Source: Thunnus maccoyii
Taxonomy: Eukaryota > Chordata > Actinopteri > Scombriformes > Scombridae
Direction: 5' to 3'
Length of the DNA stretch: 64,000 nt
NCBI RefSeq assembly: GCF_910596095.1
Contig: NC_056539.1
Coordinates: 21,753,001-21,817,000, forward strand
Position numbers and translations under genes: made by a program. A model generated the notes under the pieces. It was not told the DNA's origin and did no database searches. It saw nothing but the letters and a program-made list of their open reading frames with translations. This document shows positions 21,426 through 34,656 of the stretch, piece after piece (the first letter of the stretch is position 1; each line of letters begins with the position of its first letter).

Positions 21426-24400
21426 ACATACTCATTAAGGGTACTCCTCTCAATGTCATTCTCCTTTCTAAAGCCTTCTTTTCCTGTGGTCTATTGGGGT
21501 GGTGTGGTATTTGAACAATGGATGCCTTTTCAGTGTTTTTTTTAAATTTTCTTTTATAAAAGCCAATATGTGACTCATAAGCCCGATCACATCCTTTCAT
21601 TATACTCTTTTGGTTTGGCTAGTTTTAGACAAAGCCTTTTTTTTCAACAGTATGCTCTATATAGTGCTTTGCTATCTATTGTGCTTCTGTAATTATTATT
21701 TATACCGTGCCACCTGGGCATACTTTACAGTGAGTGTATTGTTCTAATTATTGCCTACTTCTTTCTGCTCCTGTGATGACACGTGTACCTATGGTTTTAA
21801 AGGGGACACATGGACTTTAATCATTAACAATTTCATACTAAGATTTTAATTACTTAATATTGTAAAGAAAGAAGACCATTTCTGAGAAGACAATCTGTAA
21901 TCTGTTGATTCACTTTTATTCAACAGTACATAAATCAAAGTTGAACAATAACGAGCTTTACCAGGTCAGTCAGCTGATGAGCCTTGTCTGGTGTGTGTGT
22001 GTGTGTGTGTGCAATTGGTGTTTCATCAATCATGTTCTCTCTCCACTGATGATATCTTGATCTCTCCTCTGTCTCAGCCTCATGCCATATTTCCTGTTGC
22101 CAGTTACAGGCAAATCATCTTTGTTCGTGTGTTCATGTGAGTGTGTGTACTGTGAAGGCCCAGGGGCTTACCTTTACTACTTTCTACTGCCATTCTACTT
22201 ATCTTAACTAGAGGAAAAGCATGTTACAGTCAAAAATACAGTGGAAAAATAGCTCTGACTTGATAATACACAGATATTCCACAATACTGAGAACAAAGCA
22301 CATAGTTATATCCTGGTCTTGTGGTACCATAAGGAACACATGACACAATTAATAATCTTCAGTAATAAGAAAGCAAATGAATAGGTTCCTTAAGGTTACT
22401 ATTATCAATATTGTATATAAAAAAGTGAGTGTGTGTGTTGCACATCAAAAAAACTTTAAAACAGGTGCTGGACCAAAGAAACAATGTATCAAAGAAAAGT
22501 CCACACACTGTAGCTCCCCTTTGTCCCATTGATGTCCCATTACACTGCAGCTAGGAAAAAGGGAGCCACAGTGCCGACTTTCTTTTTCCTTTATACAATA
22601 TGGCTGTGTGACTGCCATATTGCTATATGACTGGATGTAATGTAAAGGGTGGCGAATTATCACCCAACTCTTCAGTTCCCCTCAGCTATACCAGGATTTA
22701 TAGCATCTTTCAGCCCTTTGTTTTGGTTGAACGGCCCACAACTCTTAATATTTTCACATCAGTATCATTTGCAGAAACAGGCAGCTGCTAAATTAGTTAG
22801 TGCCCAACTAATTTAGCAGCTGAAGAGCCAGATATGCTAAAAAGGGAGAGTGAATATTTGACTTGCATTTGTCAGGGCTCTGGGGGCCCATTTCATGAAA
22901 GCGATTTGCGAGCTCAGTTTACACGCAGATCGCAAATGGTGCCACTGTCTCGTATCACAAATGATTGTCACTCTCAAACTGCAGATAAATTTGTGAATCC
23001 TACAGTCCACTCCCACGCCCATTAATGAGTCATAAATACGGTGTTCAATTCGTGTTAACAGCTTGTTTTGCTGATTTTATTTAAAGATTTTATTTTCCAC
23101 CCTAAAAGTGCATTTACATAAACAAACCACTGTTGAGTCATACAGTATTTTAGGCACTTTAATGCAAAATGTCACAGCCCGACTCTAGATTGTGGCAAAA
23201 AAGGGAAGTCACATAGGTATTCAATAATAAAAAGTAAATATAACACAAAGTACTCACAAACAAAAGATAACAATAGGAAGGGTTAGTCTGTAAAATCAGT
23301 CACGTAGGGAACAGATAAGTGAATGTATGCTGTGTGGGTGTTGTACGTTGAAACAAGAGAAACAAAACCAAAAACAACACATGAAAGTGTGGAGGGGAGA
23401 AGAGCGGATCTGAACTGGCTGTTTCTGACTTTATATATATGAGGCACACCGAGCCCAGGTGTGTCCCATCCTGCTAATTAGTGTGCTCAGCAACCTGCCC
23501 CTGCAAACAAAGAGCACAACAGCAAAGGGGCCGTAGGTAATTTATACTAACCCACTGAGGAGACCATCAAGTTGGCCGTTTCATTTTCCAGCCAAGTTAT
23601 GACAAATTACAAAACAGATGTCGGTGTATAATGTCCAGGTGTTCAGGTTTAATTTATTTAATGTAGAAACATATGACAAAGATAGGTAAGGCAAACCTAA
23701 CCTAAACAAATAAAAAAAAAAACCAATTAAACCCAAAAGGAAAACAAAATTTAAAGAAAAAACATGTTCTTGACAACAATGAAAACTCATGTGTACATTT
23801 ATAACCCAATACACTGTACTACTTTGACAACTAGTCCATAAAGTTTTAAGCTTTATAACCAAAAACTGCCCTTTTGTTTGTCTGAACTGCATCAGACACT
23901 AAAATTTGTCCCAGTTAACCTAAACTGACAGGCACTCATTGTTTACCATTTACACGTTTTAAGGTGAAGTTGAGGTAAGAGTTGGTTTGTATACAACTTG
24001 AGTGCGTAACAAACTTGGAAACCTTTTCCTGACACTCATTCTCCTTTTTACAGCACAATTATTTGAATAGAAGATGCAAATGAAATGGCTTAACATATTT
24101 GTGACACCAGACTTTTCATGTTGTAGTTCTCAACTGTCTGTCTGTCTGTCTGAAGTTAACAGTGGTTCGTGGTGGTGGTTAGTATAAATGTGTGTACCTC
24201 TGTGCAAAGTAACCGTTCACTTCCTCTTTCTCCAGCACTTTGTCAGACTCAGTTTCAAGTTTACTAAGCAAACATTCATACTTAAACCACTGTCACAAAG
24301 TCACGTCAATATAAGATTGCTCATAATGGACACTTGCGGTGGCTGTTCTGTTGTCCTCCTCCGAGTGATGGAAACACACCTCCATTTTGTGTCGGAGGTG

Positions 24401-25432
24401 GTTCTTAAGCTGAAAGACGCACTGGACTGAGATAGTGTTGTACTCCTTAACTCCTGTACACCTTTAGCTTGTATTAGTGTAGTAATCAGAGAAATTGTTA
24501 AACAGGGAGGAGATTGAGCATGATGCCATGTGAGATGCAGCCAACTGCCACAATGTGGCCCTTGGTTAGTAACAGGAACCACACCCCTGTAGCCCACAGT
24601 GGAGATGTTGACCTAAGACAGAAGGGTAAACAGTCCCACATTATTCAGTTTTCATGATAAAGCTCTTCACTACAATACATTTTTCATGATGATCAGAACA
24701 ATAAGCTACAGTAAAGGTTGAATTAGTTTAAAAATCCCCTCCATATGTCATGTTTTAAGACACACTCTGCTTAAATTTAATCATTTGTGTCTGATAATTC
24801 TTCCACAAAAAAAGTTCAATTACCTTGTTAAAAAGTCTTAAAATGACACCTGCTACATCCCCCTCATTGAAAAAAATCCAGAATCTATGAATACTGTATG
24901 CATACTGGACCATGATTGGCCTCAAATTAGTTGTGATAGTGACAGCAAAAGAATGTGAAAACAAGTGTCAAACTCTGCACATACATCATTCTGCACAGTG
25001 AAGTTCAAACATCCAGCTGAAGGAAGCGGAAGAAAAACACATTTCTGACTGGAGGGGGACTGTAAACCACTATAGGGCCCTGCTGGTTAACAACAAAGGT
25101 CTCACCTAGTGATAAGAAAACATCTCCAACTGCTGGTAAACTGGCTGAGCTGGAAGCATGTCATCACTTTTTTTGAGGGGAAACTTAGAAGAAAACTTAA
25201 GTGAAGGTTGCAAAAACCTTTTCTTGTAAGAAGTTTTTTATTGACTTCTCTGTCAAAATTAAATATAACTGAATGATTTGATCCATTTTTTTCATAAGGA
25301 ACAGCAGCATGCACCAACAAGCTGTAGGCAAACTGGTTTTGGGCATTGCAAATTGTAGTGTTTTATACTTTTTCCTTCTCCATTAGAGAGCAAGAGCAGG
25401 AAAGCTCTTAGAGGGTTACTCTGAATTCAGAG
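21426..25432. other. Gene-poor stretch
   Basis: No exon with family signatures was found on either strand. It contains a TG run (about 21993-22012) and a perfect hairpin-like pair around 22785-22820 (GCAGCTGCTAAATTAGTTAG facing CTAATTTAGCAGCTG). The one possible LTR inside it is listed separately. Confidence 0.45.
23172..23535 (-). repeat. Possible solo LTR
   Basis: On the minus strand the segment runs from near TGCTGTTGTGCTC to …GTCGGGCTGTGACA, with a TATATATAAAG promoter patch in the middle and a T-rich 3' half. TG…CA ends and this layout suggest an LTR. Only weak flank similarity (CAAAA against GCAAA) supports a target duplication. Confidence 0.3.
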
Positions 25433-25753
25433 TAGGGCTGCGTCTAATGATTATATTCTCAATTAATCATTTTGTCAACAAAATGTCAGAAAATGGTGAA
25501 AAATTGCCATTATAATTTAAGAGCTCATGGTGATGAATGTCTTTTTTTGTCTGACCAATGGTCCACAATCCAAAGATATTCAGTTTACCATCATGTATGA
25601 CACAGAAAAGTATCAAATCCTCACAATTGAGAAGTTGCAACCAGCAAATGTTTGCCATTTATGCTTAACAAATGACAAACGATTGTTTGATTATCAAAAA
25701 TAATTTTCTGTTTGACTGACTAACCGATTAATTGACTAATTGTTGCAGCTATA
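25433..25753. mobile_element. hAT-type MITE (TAGGGCTGC ends)
   Basis: Begins TAGGGCTGCGTC and ends GTTGCAGCTATA, imperfect inverted repeats. Internal blocks AATGTCAGAAAATGGTGAAA, AAAGATATTCAGTTTAC, AACCAGCAAATGTTTGCCAT and CGATTAATTGACTAATTG define a very common fish family with further copies at 34.4, 49.1, 50.7 and 56.6 kb. The flanks do not show a clean duplication. Confidence 0.75.
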
Positions 25754-27212
25754 GTTTAGCGCAGTGATTACATTTCTATGTTCCTGGTATATCCTTAATT
25801 TTACCCTGGTGACTCATTTCAACACTATGGGGAACAGGAGCATCCCGAACAATGTGAAAACACACATATCACAGGTATCAAGTCCAGTGCAATAAAAAAA
25901 GGAATTTTTTGATGAACAAATGACAGTATTTCAAGTCTTTTGCAAGCATATTTCACAGACACAGAGGTTCCTGACATGACCTTTAGATCAAGACATCCTG
26001 TTTATACAGAAATGTCTTGTCAGGGTCTGACAAGGGGCTGCCTTGAACATGACATCCGCCTACAAACAGGTGTAAAAATACATTTCTCTTGCTCTCAGTC
26101 TTTCAAATCCAATCTCTTTTCTTCTCTTGTCAGGAAGAAAAGAGCATAGAGGAAAAACAGTTGCAGCCTGTTAAAAATATATATTTTATTATATGTGTTT
26201 TCTTACTGTGAGATATTTTACTTACTAAATATAAGTTGCAAATGTATTTTTTGTTTCACTTATTATGCTTGTGTAATGATTACAGGTTCACTTACTAGTA
26301 GATCACTATACCTCTTTTTTATTTGACAAGTATACATCTGATATTTCTAGTTGACATTGTGGGTGTGTGTGATGTGCTACTGTGTGTAACTTTGTAATAT
26401 ATATCCTGTGTGTTTTTTTTACCTCGTATTATTTGTTATTGTGCTGTTATATGTTTTTATTGTGACCTGCCGAAGGGACTGCAGATGAAATTTAGCTATA
26501 AGCTAACTCTGGTACAGTACATCAAATGGAAACATTTATGTTTAACACTATACGTGGTCCCTTAAAAATAAAAATAAATAAAAAATAAACTAGTTGGTAC
26601 CTTCGGCAGTTATACTCCTACATATACAATATAGTATTTACATGCATCCTCCTTAAGTATTGTTGTACAGTATTGTGTATGTTCCCAATTGCAGTTCCCC
26701 TCAATTCTGTCGAGTGTTTTGTTGTCTTTCAGCTCATTGTTTTGGTTTTCCATCCCACAACTTTATGTTCTAGTTTAGTCTCACTGATCTCATCAGTGTT
26801 GTTTCCAGCCTCAGCAGGAAGCTGTTTTCAGTTGGGGAACATAGTGGAGCTTTTTGCTGCAAACTATTTTCTCAGGAGACCATGACAGAAGAAGAGTATT
26901 GAACTTACTCTGAATTAATGTTGTTCTGTGTTTGCTGGATGTCTGTTTGCAAAAAAGTAAAAAGCAAATGACTTTAATTCATGGCCAATGAAAGAGCCTG
27001 CAGGTCTTCATTACAACTAAAAAACTACCTCAGCTAAAAGGAGACAGTAACCAGTCAAACAAGCTGCTGTAAATCATCCCTTTCAGGACCAAAAATTACC
27101 GGCTTTAGAGGCAGTTCTGCTGACTACATCGCATTGTCTTCCAATGCAGGTGTAAGTAAAGGATATAGATTAGAAGCTGAAATATGACACTGACATATTC
27201 TGTTTCTGATAC
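25754..27212. other. Region downstream of the kcnv2-like relic, no second exon found
   Basis: KCNV2 genes have a second exon coding for the selectivity filter (TVGYGD), S6 and the tail. I looked for it here on the minus strand and found nothing similar. Apart from the LINE tail at 26.4 kb I see no features. Confidence 0.45.
26390..26590 (+). repeat. LINE 3' tail
   Basis: Contains CCGAAGGGACTGCAGATGAA and GCTATAAGCTAACTCTGGT, then ends in an AAATAAAAATAAATAAA tail. A reverse copy lies at 29320-29560. The shared block and short-repeat tail are typical of a fish LINE 3' end; no RT remains. Confidence 0.6.
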
Positions 27213-28480
27213 TCACTGCAGCCCACCACCAGGGATATGGGATGCTGCTGATGGGAGAGCCCTGTTTCCTTCTCGGCTGAATGCAGGAGAGCAGAGAAAG
27301 TGAAGATTCCCATGGCAATGAAGAAGAAACTGCAGAAGGCCTGCTGGGAACACTGGTGCAGAGTGAACCCAAATGCCCTCATGCCAGTTGAGTGGCAGGC
27401 CAGCTTCAAAATCCAAAAGATCTGCAGCAGCTTGATGACTTTGAGGACATGGCTGAGCTTGCTGACCTGAGTCATGGCCCTGAGGTCTTCCTGTGTATTC
27501 ACATCTTCAGTGTCAATAAAGGCTTCAAAGATGATCTGGAGGAAATAAAGCATGATCGCCACCATGTCCACGAAGTTGATTCCACTCTTCAAAAACCTTT
27601 TGATGTTAGGAGTGGTGGCAAGGTGGATTAAACGTTCAAAGGTGAAGAACACAATGGTAATGATCTCCACCCATTCCATGTGGGTTTTGGCATTGTTTTT
27701 ATACTTTTCAAGTTCCTCCACAGTGTTGAGAGTCGTTGCCACAATGGAAAAAAGTACAAAGAGGTTGGAGCGCACGGTGAAAACCTTTGCCGGCATTGAA
27801 GAGTAGGGATCCTATGGGATGTTCCAGAGAGCCTTTTGAATGTTCCAAAAGACCATGTCTTTGAAACACTCATCAATGTACTTCACTTCTACTTCTACTT
27901 CACATGGATCTCAGCCATTAGCTCCCTATCCACTTTCAGGTTGTCCTTGAATTTGTCCACCTGCTCCTCAAACACCATCCAGCATCACTGCTTGGTGTAC
28001 TTCAGGCCCCAGTATGCAATCTTCTCCTCAAAGTTGATGGAGCATATTTTCCCTTATGACCCACGGCACTCCGCTTGTGTAGAAATGGCAGATGTAGTGG
28101 AAGAAGGCAAGGTCAGTCAGAGAAGACATCGTTCTTGTGCACATGGTAGTCATCACACAGCGTGCAGCAGCTTTACTCGATCCCTGCAGAAAGCCAAGGA
28201 GCCCATCTGGGTGTGAGGATATTTGATGGCACACTGTTTGGAAATATGAAACACTTTCCCCCCCAACATTAACATTGATGCTCAGTTGCTGTTTGGGTTT
28301 CTCTTCAGCTTTCGGGCAGTCTGCTTTCTCTCCAGCACTGTCCAGATTTTCCAGAGAGCTCCATGCTTCCACTGTTTTCTCCTGAGAAAAAGGGAATGTC
28401 TTGCTGTCCTCTACTTCCCTTTGACAGGCAGTTGATAGTAGAGCAGCAATTTTGCAAACATGTGTGCAGCTGGACACTCT
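27213..28480 (-). pseudogene. kcnv2: kcnv2-like voltage-gated potassium channel subunit, exon 1 relic
   Basis: KCNV2 (Kv8.2) is a silent modifier subunit that joins Kv2 channels in photoreceptors. The minus-strand sequence follows its first exon: T1 domain (INVNVGGESVSYF, then HYICHFYTSGVPWVIRE, then NFEEKIAYWGLKY), the linker (MVFEEQVDKFKDNLKVDREL), S1 to S5 (SNLFVLFSIVATTLNTVEEL; FFTFERLIHLATTPNIKRF; LKLACHSTGMRAFGFTLHQC; FIAMGIFTFSALLHSAE) and the pore turret (IPYPWWWAAVS). It is broken: frameshifts before HYICHF and after VIRE, a TGA after KYTKQ, stops and a frame change near 27870-27900, a TAG before DPYSS (about 27813), and a frameshift in the turret. S4 has lost most of its arginines (KVIKLLQIFWILK). 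No second exon with TVGYGD was found. It lies 8.6 kb downstream of the LDLR-like gene on the same strand, like KCNV2 after VLDLR in humans. Confidence 0.8.
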
Positions 28481-29319
28481 CTGAGGTCATAATAGCAACT
28501 GTGGTTCAAGGCAGGAAGTCAGAGAAACAGAGAAAAAAGCATAACAGGAAACATTCCAGGAAAATGACACATGGTATCTTGCTGAGTCATCAAGAAATCT
28601 ACGTTTGGTGCTATAGGAGCTGAACAACAGCCATTCCTGTTTTGATTGCTCAGCTGTGGCAGATATTGTTTAGACAGCCAAGTGGAGAGGAAAATATCCC
28701 CCTTTATGACTGTTACTGCGAAGAGGACACGTGCATTTTATTCATCAGACTAGTGGATCAAAGACAATTTTTCAAGGATTTTTTCCATTTAATGTCACTG
28801 GTGGCCTTCCAAGTTTCCTTAAGCAGTTGTAAATATAGGAAGAGTGGTGGGATTGGGGAACATGGTTGATTTAAGGATTTTGAAATGACGAGACAAAGGG
28901 CAAACTGAGGCTTTACAGTATGTTGAGTTCCCTCATAACTCTTAACCTGTTTTAAGAAATTATTCTGAACAAATATCCTTAGTCTTCTTAAAGGGTAAGT
29001 ATGAACTTTGTTGACTCTTGCAAGGAGAAAAACACTTTATACTTATGATTTGTGGTCTTCTACTGCTTGCGGTAATTTGCTATTAAATCCATCCAAGTGG
29101 AATTTGTTTTGAAATATAGGATTATTATTAGTATCTGAGGGGCGGATGTTATTTTTTCAATTAAATCAAAAGTGCCACAAGAGCATGACTCATACACATG
29201 TACATTTGTTCAGTGTTGCACTATGAGACAGGAGATTTAATTGAAGGGTTATCCATACATGACAGTTGCCTGCTTCATTTATGTTTGAATAAAAGTACTG
29301 TTGTTTGTTTGTTTGTATT

Positions 29320-29560
29320 GTATTTATTGGGACCATGTACAGTGTTAAACATAAATGTTACTACATTTATGTGACTGCACCAGAGTTAGCTTATAGCTAA
29401 TTTTCATCTGCAGTCCCTTTGGCAGTTTACAATTAAAACATATAACAGCACCGTAACAAACAGTGCAAAGCAAAAAACACACAGGACGCATAATAGAAAA
29501 TACAAAGCTACACACAATAGCACATTGTTGTTGTTATTGTTGCCAAACAATAATGTTATC
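29320..29560 (-). repeat. LINE 3' tail, reverse copy
   Basis: Reverse-strand copy of the 26.4-kb tail: TTAGCTTATAGCTAATTTTC and TCTGCAGTCCCTTTGGCAG on the plus strand, next to a TTTGTTTGTTTGT run. Confidence 0.6.
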
Positions 29561-29929
29561 CGCACGTTATTTCCTGTCTACAACCTATCTATGTCGGTGA
29601 GATGCAGATATGTTACAGTCAAATGGGCTAAAGCCATGAAATTGAAACTGTGTTTGAATTCGCAGTGTACTTGTTTTATTTAAATTATGTGGCTTATATC
29701 ATTTACCTGTGTTAATTATCTGGTAGGTTTATGTAAAGTACAGTAGCCTCAGTTTGGAAGTATCTCTTCATGTGGGAATACTGATTTTCATTAGATAATA
29801 CAGGGTCATGTTGGTTGGAATGACATGAGCCTTGTGTTGATATTGTTATCTACAAAAGATTTATGAAAAATCATGTAAAAGTTTGAAGGTCCAGATTTGG
29901 CTCATCAACCCTTATTTGCCCAACACTTA

Positions 29930-30115
29930 CACTGCCAGGCAAAGGTTTTACAACACCTCAATTTTTCCAGTTTTTGAAATTTACATAGTTTAATGTCTCA
30001 ATGTACCTTTTGCAGCTATCACAGCCGAACGCAATATTGTTCTTCCCAACACTATTACAGCAGTTCCCACAAATGTGTTGCACTTGCAGATTGCTTTGCT
30101 TTCATCCTGGCAAGG
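29930..30115. repeat. Tc1/mariner-type fragment
   Basis: GCCAGGCAAAGGTTTTACAA followed by TTTAATGTCTCAATGTACC and TTCCCACAAATGTGTTGCAC resemble the terminal region of fish Tc1-like elements. Only one end is present, and no transposase frame remains. Confidence 0.4.
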
Positions 30116-30489
30116 TGTAAGTGAATCGGGGCCAGTATATGAAGAGTGACTGATGAGCATAATGGGATCCAGGTGAGGAGATGGGCAAGGAAACTCAGGT
30201 GAGGGGAATGAGGTGATTGCAGGATAGATGGGGGTGGCAGGATGATGGTCAGGCGAACAACATGAAAAATAGTCACTATGAAGATGAACCTGTGACAATT
30301 TTATTTTTTCTTTGCTCTTGTTTCAGTTTACAATTTTTTAGAATTAAAAGGTCAACACAAATTGATTTTTGCACAAGTTTATCAGTATTTTTGACATACA
30401 TAATTTCTATATGAAGTGCACACATTTAGTAAATTTTGTCTTTAAGTGGTACTAATATCATTTTCTAGCTTCTGAGTGCTGTTTAGTAC

Positions 30490-30927
30490 TGTGTCCTGGA
30501 CAATACTAACCTCCTGCAACAGCAAGGGGGGTTTGGAGAGCGAGTCATTTGTTTGTGTATTTTGCTGTTAGTTTAGTTATTTCATTTATATTTTGCTTAG
30601 TTAATATTGAGTTAGAAGCAAACTGTCTGTGTTGTGTCCATTTGTAGTTAATGTAGTTATTGTGTTTTGTCCACCCCTTGTGTTTGTTAAATGGTTTGAC
30701 AGTCAGTATATATGTTCCCCTCATGTCATTAGTTCAGTCAGTTTTGTCTCTATCAAGTTATGCAGTTCAGTTTGCTGTATTTTGAGTTTAGTTCTGTTTT
30801 GTTGACCTCTTTTAGACCCAATTTAGTTATCAATCACAAGTGCTTTTTTTCTTTTGCTTTGTTTCCGGGTAAAAATAAAAACCCACTTCTACAAACACCT
30901 GCATCCTGTGCCTTGCTGTTTGACACA
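30490..30927 (+). repeat. Solo LTR related to the 6.1-kb Gypsy element
   Basis: Starts TGTGTCCTGG and ends TTTGACACA. It shares the block CAGTATATATGTTCCCCT, the TTTAGTTCTGTTTTGTTGACC segment and the A-rich AAAAATAAAAACCC end with the LTR at 6140-6644, but has diverged elsewhere, so it is a sister family. No internal region is attached; loss by LTR-LTR recombination is the usual explanation. Confidence 0.65.
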
Positions 30928-33503
30928 AAGCTGCAATGAATCATCAAAATCCAAAGTAAAATCACAGTGCTATTTTCATGAGTGTCATGTACTTGCAGAG
31001 AAAACTGGCCTTTTGGTGAACATTGTCTTTTAAAAAAATTAACTAGCCAGAGGTTAGTTAGGTCCCTTAAAATGTGGCATTCCCCTTCATAACTGCAGAT
31101 GAATAAGGAAGTACAATCAAGGAAGCAACAAAAAATTATTCCTGTGACATCAATCACCTGCAATCTTTTCCTGCTGACTTACATGTCCACCCTCGCCACT
31201 GATCATCAGATTATACCTGGCAAGGACTGAAGGAATTCTGTGCACAGTCATCAGGTAGTCTGCAGATCCAAAAGTTTGTGATTAGACTAAACTATGTGAA
31301 GCATCTTCATAAAGACAGGTGACAAGACAGGTTACCCCCAGGTGTCTAGATGCTGGTGGTGGTGGTAGAGTGGAGCCAGCAGATGATTGATGGAAACTTT
31401 CAGTTCAGTCTCTCTGGACATCATGGCGGCCATGGTGGTGATGGGGAGGAGGTAAGTTGGGCAATAGCGGCTGAGAATTACAATGATATTTAAAGAACAG
31501 CATCAAGGGTCCGTTTGGTTTGAGGAATGTGGACAGAAAGATCGTTGGTCAAGTATGGTGACCTCAGAATTGAGGATGTTGGAATTTTGAGATTGTGGGA
31601 ATGCAGAAGTAAAGGAGAAACAGAACAGGAGGAAATAGCAACGTTCATCCATAAACGTGCGCCAAATCTACGTTATAAACCTTAGGAGGATGGCCCCTTT
31701 GGACAGTAGTCAAAGGTGCTGTTGTCTGCCAGAATCTTAAAAGACGTTAATGTTCCATGTGGTGGAAATCTGAAAGTAAAAAACTGACAAATAACCAAGT
31801 TGTCTTTTTGTCTTTTAATGAGAACCTTGCAAGGGATCAGTATACTGTCGCAACAGAGTGTAATTGCAGACTGATGTTGGTTACAAAGCGTATGTGCATT
31901 TTATAGACATGGAGTGAGGGAGGCAGTATCAGGATGTGTATGTGTGGTATAGTGCCAGGTGTCATCAAAGCTGTCAACCGCGCCTGAGGAACTATTACAT
32001 GTTCAAGGCGAAGCTACTCTCTATTTCGTATCAGACAGTGCCAAAAAAAACAATAATGAGTATACTTGCGAGGTGGTTACATGTTCAAGGTTATACAATG
32101 TGAGTTCATCCAAAGTGCAAACTATGAAGTGTGGTGCACTATAAGATGAGACTGAGATGTTCTTCCCTTAAATTATTTCATCAGTAGCATCACTTAACAA
32201 CATTTTTTACAACCTACACATTTTACCTTAAACTGGAGTCACAAGGTCAGAAAAAAGGATGCTATAAAACTACATAATCCATGTCTCAAATGTATTTTAT
32301 GGTGCAGATTTACAGTACAGTAAAGCACAATGGTTTGAATCCAAAGTCTCAGTTTTTGTTGAACTTGCTGACAAAGCTTCTCCAGGAAACAGGAAGAAAG
32401 ATAGAAAATGGTAGAAAGATATCTACTAAATGTTAACATGGCAACAAAACCAATATTTTCATGATGACAGACTTGTTTGTGCTTGTCATTTCCTCTGCAT
32501 GGTTTGTCTACTTATCTGGCGTTTATAACACTGTGCATAAATAAGGGACAGCGATCAGGTTTTCATTCAGTTTCATACTCTTAAATCCTTGTTTTGGGGT
32601 GATTTACAGTTTTGATTATATTTTTATTTTACTAAAAAATGTGAATAAAATACACATGAAAATAAAATACAATTGAATGATTTGCTATTGCCAGAGCAAA
32701 TATTGATTGAGGAAGAAGTTAATGTGTTATTGCTGCAGCTCCGACAGCTGGCTCATAATCTCCTCTGTATACTGAGGGGTTAATGCGTCATTTTCGAAAC
32801 AGAATATGGGCTAGAATTGTGTTATACACAGTACCTCAGTATTAGGTAAATTAATCATAGCATACTTTATGCAATCGGACAGTGAAAAGTTATTTATTGT
32901 ACCTTAAATAGTATTAGGACATTACTCTGGTCTACAAAGTCTTGCTGTGGCACATGACGTTGTACATTTACTTTCACACCTCAGATTATATTCAGGTAAT
33001 CAAGTTTACAGAGTGGTTAATCAACTACAGACTTTATTTTCTGTATGTGATGAGATTTTATCAACTCAGAGGCAGAGAAGAGAGGACTCAGAAATGAAAC
33101 CTGGACAGAAGCATGTAAGAAAGAAAAAAAACTTTATTTAATTAATCTACAGCCAGTTTTATCCGTGGTACAAATACAGTGATGCAATAACTGTAATTCT
33201 ACCAGAAAATAAATAAAACTCTCTTAAAATAAATACCAACCACAAAGCTCAGCAGGTTCAGCACACTTATAGAAGTATTTCTCAATGGATTTTTATATCT
33301 ACAGAGGATTTCCTTGAAACAAAAATAACACAAAAATACTGAATTCAAACAAAGCAATCAAACAAACATTCACACCTATAACAAGCAGGCTCTGTGCACA
33401 AGTCAGCAGGAGCCATTTAACAAAACAAAACGCGTATTTGTTCCCATTGCAGCACCAGTTCCCAGACAGCATAAAAACAGCTAACCCGCAACCGCTGACA
33501 CTG

Positions 33504-33504
<1 letters not shown>
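30928..33504. other. Gene-poor stretch
   Basis: No exon recognised. Between about 31430 and 31980 the minus strand has a TATAAAAT box and an LTR-like T-rich tail, but I could not define ends. The rest is AT-rich without visible structure. Confidence 0.4.
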
Positions 33505-33592
<88 letters not shown>

Positions 33593-33607
33593 ACACACAC
33601 ACACACA
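33505..33607. repeat. (CA)n microsatellite, about 100 bp
   Basis: Nearly pure CA over 103 bases with one T interruption near 33588. Confidence 0.98.
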
Positions 33608-34419
33608 ACGTACAGCGGTAACCATTGAACAAGCCAACCTTTATTCCTCTATTTATTATCTAGCATTAATATTATATTAATACTAATATGAACTATGGTT
33701 CACTACCAGCTCAATCCTTTCAACGTTCAAAGACTCAAAAAAAAAAAAAAGAGTAGAACGTCTCTTGCAACAATTACTGAATGACATGTTGGAGTTAACA
33801 ATGAAGACGTCTGTACTGTAACCTCCTTTGATGGATGAGGTTTATCAGAAGTAGGTCACAATACCACAATTCCATGTGTTTATTATATATGGCCTCTGTG
33901 AGAATCAAACCTACTACTGCTTTCAATCAAACATTAAAAGGCCACTTTTAAATTAACTTTTTGACTGCAAAAAGACACCATGAAGTTGTGAATCAATTAA
34001 TCATCACAGCCAGCTCTTGAATTTTTTGATAATATACTCCATATTGCAGAAAGGTAGCTGTGTGCAAAGCTGTCCTACAGTATATTTAGTTTTGGTGCAA
34101 GATAACAGAAACAAGGCAGTAAAAAAAATGGACACTATCCGAGCTTTGAATTGAAAGCTGTCAAAACCTTATTTTTCAGGTTTTCAGGCAAATTCTGATT
34201 TTAGACCTGAAACGTTGCCTTTTTTCAGCCGTGGAAAGCTTAAGAGCTTTAATCCAGAGCTCAGATACTCTCCATTTTTCTGTCATAATTAGACTCCAGA
34301 TTGCTGATTGAGCAAAGGGGAGAATACATTCCCAAGGCAATAATACATCTCTCTGACCGAACACAGTCTCTAACTAATAAATTCTGAAGGCCATGAACAT
34401 ACCAGTTGAACGTAGATTT

Positions 34420-34656
34420 TTCTTAAGAAAATGAAGAACCGACTGTTTTGTCTCTAAAATCAATGTTTTGTCTTATCAACAGTGTAAAATCAATGATATT
34501 TGAGTTTACTACCATAATAGAAAAAGAAAAGCAGATAATCATCACATTTGAGAAGCTGGAACCAGCAAATGACATTTTGAAATTATGAAAATAGTTGCAG
34601 ATTAATTTTCTGTCGATCAACTAACTGAGAAATCAACTAATTGTTTCAGCTCTATT
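34420..34656. repeat. Partial hAT-type MITE (25.4-kb family)
   Basis: Keeps the right half of the family: ATTTGAGAAGCTGGAACC, AGATTAATTTTCTGTCGATC and a TTGTTTCAGCTCTAT end. Confidence 0.6.

Larger units (their letters stand above)
28481..30489. other. Gene-poor stretch between the kcnv2 relic and the solo LTR
   Basis: No gene seen. It contains a reverse LINE tail and a Tc1-type fragment, listed separately. Confidence 0.45.

Noticed and set aside
24188-24597. Frames of 80-98 codons on both strands
   Set aside because: No splice signals, domains or codon bias; overlap each other on opposite strands.
31430-31980. Possible LTR on the minus strand with a TATAAAAT box
   Set aside because: No TG…CA ends, second copy or primer-binding site could be defined.
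33299-33680. Long Cys-Val and Thr-His repeat frames
   Set aside because: Translations of the CA microsatellite.
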